Assembly: GCA_022792535.1 (NCBI GenBank)
Contig: JAAWBG010000057.1
Coordinates: 1-64,000, forward strand
Length of the DNA stretch: 64,000 nt
Source of the DNA: Lachnospiraceae bacterium
GTDB taxonomy: Bacteria > Bacillota > Clostridia > Lachnospirales > Lachnospiraceae
Reading direction: 5' to 3'
Shown: positions 8,870-16,468 of the stretch, in pieces
Layout of the letters: each line of letters opens with the position of its first letter
Numbering within the stretch: position 1 is the first letter of the stretch
Position numbers and translations under genes: made by a program
The notes under the pieces: model-generated
Told to the model about the DNA's origin: nothing
The model's input: only the letters and a program-made list of their open reading frames with translations
Databases searched by the model: none

Positions 8870-8898
8870 ATGATAACACTTGTTAAATTGAAGGTAAA
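8870..8898 (-). promoter_or_regulatory. Candidate promoter of the CoADR / sulfite reductase / yeiH operon
   Basis: On the minus strand TTTACC (8898-8893) and TATCAT (8875-8870) are separated by 17 bp. The palindrome at 8920-8937 lies about 22 bp upstream of the -35, the usual place for a LysR activator site. Confidence 0.45.
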
Positions 8899-8919
8899 AT
8901 AGTAAAATCTAAATCATAC

Positions 8920-8937
8920 TATAGGTATTTTCCTATA
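8920..8937. promoter_or_regulatory. Probable LysR operator in the divergent intergenic region
   Basis: TATAGG and CCTATA form a perfect 6-bp inverted repeat with a six-base spacer, giving the T-N11-A type dyad that LysR proteins bind. It sits between the LysR gene and the divergent sulfur operon, close enough to the LysR start to allow autorepression. Confidence 0.55.
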
Positions 8938-8957
8938 AAGATTTGGAGGGCCCAGTT

Positions 8958-9836
8958 ATGGCAACGTTAAAACAATTAAAAACCTTTCTTGCAGTGGCAG
9001 AATACCGAAAAATGAGCGAAGCAGCCAAACGTCTGTACATCTCTCAGCCCACAGTAAGCCAGATCATTTCCGATCTGGAAGCAGAATATCAGACCCGGCT
9101 TTTTGAACGATTTCCAAAAGAATTAAAAATTACCTCCTCCGGCCTGCAGCTTTTAGACAGCGCCAAGGAAGTCGTTGCCAGCCATGAACATTTAGAACAA
9201 TCTATGAAAAATGTCAATGCCCTGCGGCCTTTACGTATCGGCGCTACCCTTACCATTGGAAATACCATGATGGGAACGCTGATAGAACGTTTGCTGGAAC
9301 TGCACCCAGACATTGACGTCCGTGTTTTTGTGGAAAATACCAAGATCCTGGAACACCGCATGATCCACAATGAACTTGATATTGCTCTGGTAGAGGGTAT
9401 TATCATCCGGCAGGAAATTATCACAGAGCCTGTCATCGAGGACTCCCTCTGCATTATATGCGGAAAAAAACATCCTTTTGCCAAAAAAACTTCCATTACC
9501 ATGGACGATCTTCGGCATCAGCACTTTATTATGAGGGAAAAAGGAAGCGGAACCCGCGCTATTTTTGAAAATATTATGCTGACCCACCACATTCCTTTTG
9601 TGACTATCTGGGAATGCAGCAGCCGTTCTGCCATTGTAGATGCAGTACGCCACAATCTGGGCCTGGGTATTTTATCCCATCGGTGCATCGAGGAATACGT
9701 AGAAAAAGGTGAAATCTTTACCTGTCCTGTAGAACATGTATCCATGAAGCGTTATTTCTACCTATGTTACAACCAGTGCCACTCTCTCACCTCACAGATG
9801 CAGGATTTTATTGATCTGGTAAAACAGCCGGAATGA
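8958..9836 (+). CDS. LysR-family regulator of the sulfur locus (YeiE/CysL-like)
   Basis: The 292-residue protein has an N-terminal winged helix-turn-helix (about residues 1-60, with the recognition part YISQPTVSQIISDLE) and a C-terminal periplasmic-binding-protein-like effector domain. It is transcribed divergently from the CoADR-sulfite reductase-yeiH operon and is followed, 61 bp on, by another siroheme reductase. LysR genes next to yeiH are typically its regulator. The effector may be sulfite or another sulfur compound, by analogy only. The start is the ATG at 8958 with TTGGAGGG eight bases upstream; the TTG at 8943 is part of that ribosome site. A candidate operator lies at 8920-8937. Confidence 0.85.
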   Translation: MATLKQLKTFLAVAEYRKMSEAAKRLYISQPTVSQIISDLEAEYQTRLFERFPKELKITSSGLQLLDSAKEVVASHEHLEQSMKNVNALRPLRIGATLTIGNTMMGTLIERLLELHPDIDVRVFVENTKILEHRMIHNELDIALVEGIIIRQEIITEPVIEDSLCIICGKKHPFAKKTSITMDDLRHQHFIMREKGSGTRAIFENIMLTHHIPFVTIWECSSRSAIVDAVRHNLGLGILSHRCIEEYVEKGEIFTCPVEHVSMKRYFYLCYNQCHSLTSQMQDFIDLVKQPE

Positions 9837-9897
9837 AAATTTTTATTTTGGGAAACAATATCCAGAGATTTATCATGTAGTAAGACAGGAGGTACCC

Positions 9898-11439
9898 ATG
9901 TCAAAAGATCATGCTGCAGAATTTCGGGAAGATCTAAAAGAATTCCATGAAATGACAAAAAAATTTTATCAAAAAGAACTCAATGTGGCCCAGTATAAAA
10001 AATTTTCCGGCGGCTTTGGAAGTTATGCCCAGCGAGGCGGCTCCGCCAGTATGCTCCGTCTGCGTTTTGCCGGCGGAGAAATCCCCAAAGAACAGTTATT
10101 ATTTATCGCAGAAAGTATTGAAAAATATCAAATTTCTCTGGTACATTTCAGCACTTGTCAAAGCGTTCAGCTTCATAACCTGACAGAGGCACAAGTCTGT
10201 GCACTGATCGAAGAGTCCTTCTCCCATGGCATTATCACCAGAGGCGGCGGCGGTGATTATCCAAGAAACGTCATGTGTTCTCCTCTCTCCGGTGTGCAGA
10301 AAGGAGAGTATTTTCATGTTCTGCCCTATGCCAAAGAGGCCGCGGACTATCTGCTTGGTTTTATTCACACCGTAAAACTGCCCCGGAAACTAAAAGTCGG
10401 TTTTTCCAACTGTGCAGAAAATACCACCCATGTTACGTTCCGGGACCTTGGATTCGCAGCCACCCCAAAGGGAACCTTTGATGTATACAGCGCCGGCGGC
10501 CTTGGACGCAATCCTAAAATGGGAGTTCTGGTTGCCTCCGACATAAATCCCTCCAACATCCTTTACTATATTAAGGCAATGGTGGATACCTTCACTGCCT
10601 ATGGAGATTATGAAAACCGCGGCAAGTCACGCACTCGTTTTCTTCAAGACACTCTTGGAACAGAAGGTTACCGCAAAGCATATCTGGAAAAACTTTCTCA
10701 GGTACTTGAATCGGAAGAAGATTTAACGATTCAGACTGTTATTCCAGAAATTACAAAGCAGGGAGATGGACAGACAGTAAAACATCCCCGAGTTCTCTCT
10801 CAAAAACAGGATGGGTTATACACTGTATTTTATCATCCCATCGGCGGCAGCCCTAAACCAGAATTTTTCCGCCGGCTCTATGATATGATTCTTCCCATGG
10901 AGGAGGCAGTGCTGCGGGTTTCCCCCGACGAAAGTCTTTACATTCTCAATCTGACTTCCCAGGAGGCAGAACAAGTTCTTGCCTTGACAGAGGATGGCGC
11001 CCAGACTCTATTTGAAACCTCTGTCTCCTGCATCGGCGCTTCCATCTGTCAGATTGGAGCCAGAGATTCCCAGAGTCTCCTAAGAGCCTGTATTGACCGG
11101 GTCCGCCAGGAAAATCTTCCGGATTATGTGCTGCCCAAGATCCACATTTCCGGCTGCCCCTCCTCCTGTTCCGGCCATCAGATCGCCGCCCTTGGTTTCC
11201 GCGGCGGCGTCAAACAAACTCCGGAAGGTCCCAAACCTGCATTTGCTGTATTTGAGCTGGGCTGCCCCTATCAGGGAGAAGAATCCTTCGCCACAGAATT
11301 AGGGGTCATGTTAGAATCCGATATCCCAGAATTTCTTGCAGTGCTTGGAAAAGAAATTGCCTCCCGCAAAATGACTTATGAAACATTTATAAAAAAACAC
11401 CACGATGATTTTCTAACAATTGCGGGGGATTATTTGTAA
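9898..11439 (+). CDS. Ferredoxin-dependent nitrite/sulfite reductase (siroheme, two-repeat type)
   Basis: The 513-residue protein has the duplicated ferredoxin-like half-domains and siroheme domains of assimilatory nitrite/sulfite reductases. The siroheme-[4Fe-4S] ligands are C378-x5-C384 and C420-x3-C424 (ISGCPSSCSGHQIA) in the second half. The first half carries the parallel RNVMCSPLSG segment. Full length is as expected. It would take six electrons from ferredoxin to make sulfide or ammonia; the sequence alone does not separate the two substrates. Position beside LysR and the sulfur operon favours sulfite. The ATG at 9898 follows GACAGGAGG. It is a second siroheme enzyme in the same locus as the AsrC-like reductase. 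Confidence 0.9.
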   Translation: MSKDHAAEFREDLKEFHEMTKKFYQKELNVAQYKKFSGGFGSYAQRGGSASMLRLRFAGGEIPKEQLLFIAESIEKYQISLVHFSTCQSVQLHNLTEAQVCALIEESFSHGIITRGGGGDYPRNVMCSPLSGVQKGEYFHVLPYAKEAADYLLGFIHTVKLPRKLKVGFSNCAENTTHVTFRDLGFAATPKGTFDVYSAGGLGRNPKMGVLVASDINPSNILYYIKAMVDTFTAYGDYENRGKSRTRFLQDTLGTEGYRKAYLEKLSQVLESEEDLTIQTVIPEITKQGDGQTVKHPRVLSQKQDGLYTVFYHPIGGSPKPEFFRRLYDMILPMEEAVLRVSPDESLYILNLTSQEAEQVLALTEDGAQTLFETSVSCIGASICQIGARDSQSLLRACIDRVRQENLPDYVLPKIHISGCPSSCSGHQIAALGFRGGVKQTPEGPKPAFAVFELGCPYQGEESFATELGVMLESDIPEFLAVLGKEIASRKMTYETFIKKHHDDFLTIAGDYL

Positions 11440-11486
11440 AATGATAAAAGACTAACCTACTCATATATTCACTTATTCAGAAGGTC

Positions 11487-11638
11487 TTGCCGCTGAAGCG
11501 GCAAAAACAGAATGGGGCTGTTGCAAAATATGACAATTCTACAAGATATGGCTATAACAGCAATCATGTTTGCACATTATCTTGTAGGAATCTGCCATTT
11601 TGCAACAGCCCCATCTTGTTCGCATTGCAGAGCAATGC
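11487..11638. repeat. Palindrome cluster containing hairpin repeat, copy 1 (11513-11613)
   Basis: The core, 11513-11613, is a 101-bp near-palindrome. Outer arms TGGGGCTGTTGCAAAAT and ATTTTGCAACAGCCCCA are perfect, and inner arms CTACAAGATA and TATCTTGTAG also pair. Shorter hairpins flank it: GCCGCT/AGCGGC at 11488-11502 and GCATTGC/GCAATGC at 11622-11638. It lies between convergent genes and could stop transcription from both, though T-runs are weak. Related copies are at 14855-14951 and 42168-42264. Confidence 0.85.
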
Positions 11639-11709
11639 AAATCTTCTAAATGAATCTATGCGTTGTAATTTATGTCAGTGCAATACTCCCTTTTCCAACT
11701 CTCGTTCCA

Positions 11710-13395
11710 TCAGGAACTCTCATATTTTTTCAAGTTCTGCTCATAAAATACTTCTTTTCCTACCGGCCTTCCATAATAAAATCCCTGAATATAATCTGGA
11801 CGGAGTTCCCGAAGTTTCACTAACTCTTCCTCTGTCTCAATTCCCTCAAAACAAACTCCCATTCCTATACTGTGAGCCATATCCACAATGTGGCCGATCA
11901 ATGTATAATCAAACTCATCTGCCACTGCCTTAGAAGTAAAACTCCGGTCCAGCTTCAGAAGATTGACCCGAAGATTTTTCAGGTAGGCAAGGGAAGAATA
12001 GCCTGTCCCAAAATCATCCAGCGCAATTTTTACCTGATTCTCATTCAGCACATCCAAAAGCCGCTGCACCGAATCGTCATAGGAGATCATTCCACTCTCT
12101 GTAAATTCAAACAATACCGTACCTGGATTGATTCCCAGTTCACGAATAGACGTCATAATTCCACTTACTACATCAGATTTGCAGATCTGAATAAAGGAAA
12201 GATTGATGTTGATTCTAAAATTTGGTATCAGCCGCTGCCATTCCATACTCTGACTCATAGCGGTCTGATATACCCATTCCCCTACCGGAATAATCAATCC
12301 GCTCTCTTCTAATACTGGGATAAAAATCCCTGGTGAAATCATTCCATATTCATCACAGAAAAACCGCAATAAAGCCTCTGCTCCTATTACCTGCTCTGTC
12401 TTTGCAGATATGATGGGCTGATAGTAAACCTCAAACCCCTGGAATCCATGATTGACTGCATAACGCAGTTTCTCCTGAATATCCAGGCTCTTCATATAAT
12501 TCTTATAATCCTCTTCTTCAAAAACATAGGAACAGTTTTTTCCATTCCGCTTTGCCATGCTCAGCGCAAACTCAGAATAATTGCACACTTGTCCAAAATC
12601 CAGATTCTCATAGGAAAAGCCCACCACACCAGAAGAAATAGTATAAAAATTCTGATATCCCTGCTCTTTTCGATGTTCCTCAATCAAAATACGGACTTGA
12701 TGGTATTTTTTCCTAGCTTCCTGGGCATTTTCTTCTGGCAGAAGTACCAAAAATTCATCCCCGTTCACCTTATAACAACGATTCTCCTCACTGACTTGTT
12801 CAATACAATGAGCAATCATTTTCAAAACACTGTCTCCCATTTCCATACCATACCGCTCGTTGACTTCTTTAAAATTGTCCACGCCGATCCGAAGCAGTGT
12901 TCCCCTTTTCTTTTTTCCATCCTTTCGGACTTTTTCATAATCAATCTGCAGCTGTCGTTCTGCAAAAAGCCCCGTCACATTGTCTGCCTTTCGTTTGCTG
13001 CCAATCTCTGTGATCCTGCCTACTAAGATTCGGCTGTCGTCCACCGTATCCTGAATCACCACGCCTCGACAGCTTATCCACACAATCTTCCCTTCCCGGT
13101 CTACCCAGCGGTACTCTAAATCATGTTCCGTCTTGCTGCCGCACTTTAATTCTTCTAAATCTTCTGTCAGAGTCAAAAAATCTTCTGGATAAATAATCTG
13201 TTCCAAAACTTTTCCGGCATTGGAAAAATATGATCCTGGCAAATCAAACTTTTCCAACGCCCGAACAGAAATACTATAGTCATCTTTATCCAAATCCAGT
13301 AAAAACAGATAATCGTCGGTACATCTGCCAAACACTTCCATGATGTACTCAAATTCTTCTTTCCCCACCAGATTAAACACACTCTTTTGTTCCAT
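11710..13395 (-). CDS. PAS-GGDEF-EAL protein, probable c-di-GMP phosphodiesterase
   Basis: The 561-residue protein has no clear membrane helix. A PAS-like sensor region fills about residues 1-150, where HDLEYRWVDREGKIVWI is typical of PAS/PAC. A GGDEF domain follows, but its signature reads VNGDEF, so the first glycine is replaced and cyclase activity is doubtful. The C-terminal EAL domain keeps AEALLRF and DDFGTGYSSL, so phosphodiesterase activity is likely, with the degenerate GGDEF perhaps sensing GTP. It would lower c-di-GMP and favour motility over attachment. The ATG at 13395 follows GGGGAAGAAG. It is monocistronic and ends facing the hairpin element at 11.5 kb. Confidence 0.9.
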   Translation of the reverse strand: MEQKSVFNLVGKEEFEYIMEVFGRCTDDYLFLLDLDKDDYSISVRALEKFDLPGSYFSNAGKVLEQIIYPEDFLTLTEDLEELKCGSKTEHDLEYRWVDREGKIVWISCRGVVIQDTVDDSRILVGRITEIGSKRKADNVTGLFAERQLQIDYEKVRKDGKKKRGTLLRIGVDNFKEVNERYGMEMGDSVLKMIAHCIEQVSEENRCYKVNGDEFLVLLPEENAQEARKKYHQVRILIEEHRKEQGYQNFYTISSGVVGFSYENLDFGQVCNYSEFALSMAKRNGKNCSYVFEEEDYKNYMKSLDIQEKLRYAVNHGFQGFEVYYQPIISAKTEQVIGAEALLRFFCDEYGMISPGIFIPVLEESGLIIPVGEWVYQTAMSQSMEWQRLIPNFRININLSFIQICKSDVVSGIMTSIRELGINPGTVLFEFTESGMISYDDSVQRLLDVLNENQVKIALDDFGTGYSSLAYLKNLRVNLLKLDRSFTSKAVADEFDYTLIGHIVDMAHSIGMGVCFEGIETEEELVKLRELRPDYIQGFYYGRPVGKEVFYEQNLKKYESS

Positions 13396-13435
13396 TCTTC
13401 TTCCCCAGCTATCCTCTCCTGATTAATGTGTTTTT

Positions 13436-13463
13436 ATTGTATCATTTTCCATTTATTTTTCAA
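13436..13463 (-). promoter_or_regulatory. Candidate promoter of the GGDEF-EAL gene
   Basis: On the minus strand TTGAAA (13463-13458) and TACAAT (13441-13436) are 16 bp apart, about 40 bp ahead of the start codon. Confidence 0.5.
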
Positions 13464-13567
13464 CCGGATAGCCGGAGAATTTTCCTTTTTTCTTGAAAAG
13501 AAGCCTCTATCCAGGACTTTTCTCCTATGGTACAACGCCCTTTTCACTGGGCAAAACCTAACTATTT

Positions 13568-14695
13568 TTATTGCAGCCTGGCTGTAAAATCTGCCATTGT
13601 TTCTGATATTTTAATCTGTTGCGGACAAACTGCCTCACAGCTTCTGCACCCTACGCAGGCAGAAGGATGTTTTTCCTTTGGCACCGCCCGTAAAGCCATG
13701 GGAGCAATAAAGCCTCCTCCTGTAAAACTGTGTTCGTTGTAGAGTTCCAGCAGGGAAGGAATATCAAGCTCTTTAGGACAATGCCCTACACAATAACGAC
13801 AGGCAGTGCAGGGCAGTCTTTTGTTCAGCATTCCTTCTGCAACTGCAAGAAGTCCTTTCATTTCCTGCTGATCTAATGGTTCTTCTGTCTCAAAGGTTCT
13901 AATATTTTCTTTCATCTGTTCCATATTTGACATGCCTGAAAGAGTTACCACCACTTCCGGGATAGACTGCAGGAATCGGAACGCCCATGAGGGGATGCTT
14001 TCCTCTGGCCGCAGCTCTTTCAGTTTCCCTTCCGCCTCCTCGGAAAGTTTTGCAAGTTTTCCCCCTCGCAGAGGTTCCATCACCCACACTGGAATCTTAT
14101 ATTCTTTTAACAATTCCACTTTTCCCTCTGCGTTCTGGAAGGACCAGTCAAGATAATTCAACTGAATCTGACAGAATTCCATATCCTCTCCATAGGCCTC
14201 CAAAAAACGCCTCATGACTTCTATGCTTCCATGGGCAGAAAAACCAAGATGGCGGATACGACCTTTTTTCTTCTGCTCCATAAGATAGGGATAGATTCCA
14301 TAACTTTCGTCTAAATATGCATCAATATTCATCTCACAGACATTGTGGAACAGATAAAAATCAAAATAATCCACCTGGCACTTTTCCAATTGTTTCTCAA
14401 AAATTTCTTTCACCTTCCCCATGTTAGAAAGATCATATCCCGGAAATTTCGTGGCAAGATAGAAGCTCTCCCGCGGATACGGATGCAATATCTTTCCCAT
14501 CACCAACTCGGAATTGCCGCTGTGATATCCCCAGGCAGTATCATAATAATTGACGCCCTGTTCCATGGCATAGGCAACCATCTCTTCTGCAGCCTTCTCA
14601 TCAATCTGACTTTCATTCCCATCTAACACCGGAAGCCGCATTGCTCCCATTCCAAGGGCAGATAATTTTAAATCCTGAAATTCTCTGTAAACCAT
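13568..14695 (-). CDS. Aldo/keto reductase with C-terminal 2x[4Fe-4S] ferredoxin domain
   Basis: The 375-residue protein is an aldo/keto reductase barrel (residues 1 to about 270) with catalytic Tyr in NYYDTAWGYH and the HLGFSAHG strand. The C-terminal 100 residues hold cysteines in CTACRYCVGHCP and CVGCRSCEAVCP, enough for two [4Fe-4S] clusters. This fused type is common in anaerobes and probably couples ferredoxin to carbonyl reduction. The substrate is unknown. The ATG at 14695 follows GGAGGAG. It stands alone between two hairpin-bounded neighbours and has its own promoter candidate at 14753-14781. Confidence 0.9.
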   Translation of the reverse strand: MVYREFQDLKLSALGMGAMRLPVLDGNESQIDEKAAEEMVAYAMEQGVNYYDTAWGYHSGNSELVMGKILHPYPRESFYLATKFPGYDLSNMGKVKEIFEKQLEKCQVDYFDFYLFHNVCEMNIDAYLDESYGIYPYLMEQKKKGRIRHLGFSAHGSIEVMRRFLEAYGEDMEFCQIQLNYLDWSFQNAEGKVELLKEYKIPVWVMEPLRGGKLAKLSEEAEGKLKELRPEESIPSWAFRFLQSIPEVVVTLSGMSNMEQMKENIRTFETEEPLDQQEMKGLLAVAEGMLNKRLPCTACRYCVGHCPKELDIPSLLELYNEHSFTGGGFIAPMALRAVPKEKHPSACVGCRSCEAVCPQQIKISETMADFTARLQ

Positions 14696-14752
14696 CTTTC
14701 ACTCCTCCTTTTCAATTTCTCAAAAATTAGACTTTTCTTTCTATTTATTACA

Positions 14753-14781
14753 ACTATAAAACAAACTTCCAGATCTTGCAA
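14753..14781 (-). promoter_or_regulatory. Candidate promoter of the aldo/keto reductase gene
   Basis: On the minus strand TTGCAA (14781-14776) and TATAGT (14758-14753) are separated by 17 bp. Confidence 0.5.
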
Positions 14782-14854
14782 ATGCTTTTCTTGGATACCT
14801 GTTGATACGATTTAGGCATAAGCAGCCTTTAACAACACCAACTGCATTTAAAAA

Positions 14855-14951
14855 AGGCTGCCGCAAAATACGACGATTTCACAAGATATGCTTACAACAA
14901 CAGCAATGTCTGTACACTATCTCGTAGAAATCTGTCCTTTTGCGACAGCCT
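14855..14951. repeat. Hairpin repeat family, copy 2
   Basis: A 97-bp near-palindrome related to the element at 11513-11613. Outer arms AGGCTGCCGCAAAA and TTTTGCGACAGCCT pair with one mismatch, and the inner parts ACAAGATAT and CTATCTCGT mirror copy 1. It begins 12 bp past the gltD stop on the minus strand, where a terminator is expected. Confidence 0.85.
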
Positions 14952-14963
14952 CTGCTCCTTAAT

Positions 14964-16454
14964 CTATGCTCCTAAATTGGTATATCCCATCAGGCTCTCA
15001 TCCACCTCCCTGGCAGCCTCCCTGCCTTCCCGGATGGCCCAGACCACAAGGGACTGTCCACGGTGCATATCCCCAGCGGTAAACACGTGTTTTACATTGG
15101 TTTCATATTGGTTCTGCTCTGTTTTTACGTTGTTTCTCTCATTCAGGACAACTCCAAATGCATCTGCTGCATATTTTTCTGCTCCTAAAAATCCTGCTGC
15201 AATCAGCACCAGATCCGCCTCTAATTTTTGTTCGGAACCGGCCGCCTCCGCCATAACCATACGCCCTGTTTTTTCATCTTTTCTGCTCTCTAATTTCACT
15301 GTGATCAGACCAGAAAGCCTTCCATTTTTATCTTTTAAAAATTCTTTGACAGTCGTCTGATAGATACGCGGGTCCTGGCCGAACACTGCAATAGCTTCTT
15401 CCTGGCCATAATCTGTCTTACAGATCTTAGGCCACTGAGGCCAGGGATTATCCTCTGCCCTTTGGTCCGGAGCTTTGGGCATCATCTCCAGCTGTACCAC
15501 AGAAGCGGCTCCCTGGCGAACAGCAGTTCCCACACAGTCGTTTCCCGTATCGCCGCCGCCGATGATTACCACCTTTTTTCCCTTTGTAGAAATATATTTC
15601 TTATCTTTTAAATCGGAATCTAAAAGACTCTTTGTGGCAGCCCCAAGAAAATCCACCGCAAAATAGATTCCCTGGGCGTCCCTGCCCGGCGCTTTAATAT
15701 CCCGTGGATTTTTGGCGCCGCAGGCTAAGATCACCCTGTCATACTCCTTCAATAACTTAGCTGCTTTAAGATCTTTTCCCACATTGACGCCCGTGACAAA
15801 TTCCACTCCTTCGGCTTTCATAACATTAATCTTTCGATCAATCACATGTTTTTCCAATTTCATATTAGGGATTCCATACATCAAAAGGCCGCCGACGCGA
15901 TCGTCTCTCTCATATACGGTCACCTGATGACCCCGCTTATTCAACTGGTCTGCCGCTGCAAGTCCCGCCGGACCAGAACCAATTACCGCCACCTTCTTTC
16001 CTGTGCGGACTTTAGGCGGCCTTTCTTTGACAAAACCCTGTTCATAGGCATTTTCAATTATGCCATATTCATTTTCTTTCACAGACACCGGATCTCCATA
16101 GTGGCCGCAGGTACAGGCCGCCTCGCAGAGAGCCGGACAGACGCGGGAAGTAAACTCTGGAAAATTATTGGTCTTTGTCAGACGATGATAAGCCTGCTCC
16201 CAATTCCCCGTATAGATTAGATCGTTCCACTCCGGCACCAGATTGTGCAGCGGGCACCCGGAAGTCATGCCCATAATCTCCATTCCCGACTGGCAGAATG
16301 GAACACCGCAGGCCATACAGCGGGCACCTTGTCTCTGCTGTTCTTCCTGGCTTAGAGGGGTATGAAACTCCTGAAAGTTCCCGATACGCTCTTTGGGAGC
16401 CGCCGCCTCTGCTGTTTGTCTGTTATAATCCATAAATCCTGTTGGTTTCCCCAT
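14964..16454 (-). CDS. gltD: Glutamate synthase small subunit
   Basis: The 496-residue protein carries an N-terminal cysteine-rich region for two [4Fe-4S] clusters (CMACGVPFCQ and CPALCEAACTCG), an FAD site (VAVIGSGPAGLAAADQL) and an NADPH site (VVIIGGGDTGNDCVGTA). It passes electrons from NAD(P)H through FAD to the large subunit, which makes two glutamates from glutamine and 2-oxoglutarate. Length and motifs are complete. The ATG at 16454 follows AGGAGGGA, and it sits 14 bp after gltB, so gltBD is one operon. A palindromic element (14855-14951) follows the stop codon. Confidence 0.95.
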   Translation of the reverse strand: MGKPTGFMDYNRQTAEAAAPKERIGNFQEFHTPLSQEEQQRQGARCMACGVPFCQSGMEIMGMTSGCPLHNLVPEWNDLIYTGNWEQAYHRLTKTNNFPEFTSRVCPALCEAACTCGHYGDPVSVKENEYGIIENAYEQGFVKERPPKVRTGKKVAVIGSGPAGLAAADQLNKRGHQVTVYERDDRVGGLLMYGIPNMKLEKHVIDRKINVMKAEGVEFVTGVNVGKDLKAAKLLKEYDRVILACGAKNPRDIKAPGRDAQGIYFAVDFLGAATKSLLDSDLKDKKYISTKGKKVVIIGGGDTGNDCVGTAVRQGAASVVQLEMMPKAPDQRAEDNPWPQWPKICKTDYGQEEAIAVFGQDPRIYQTTVKEFLKDKNGRLSGLITVKLESRKDEKTGRMVMAEAAGSEQKLEADLVLIAAGFLGAEKYAADAFGVVLNERNNVKTEQNQYETNVKHVFTAGDMHRGQSLVVWAIREGREAAREVDESLMGYTNLGA

Positions 16455-16468
16455 TTTTGCGTCCCTCC

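Noticed and set aside
11513-11613. Simple terminator of the siroheme reductase gene
   Set aside because: The stem is far longer than needed, lacks a T-run and recurs elsewhere, so it is listed as a repeat although it may also stop transcription.
12448-13026. 192-codon plus-strand open frame opposite the GGDEF-EAL gene
   Set aside because: Composition follows the reverse complement of the EAL/GGDEF coding sequence; no independent support.
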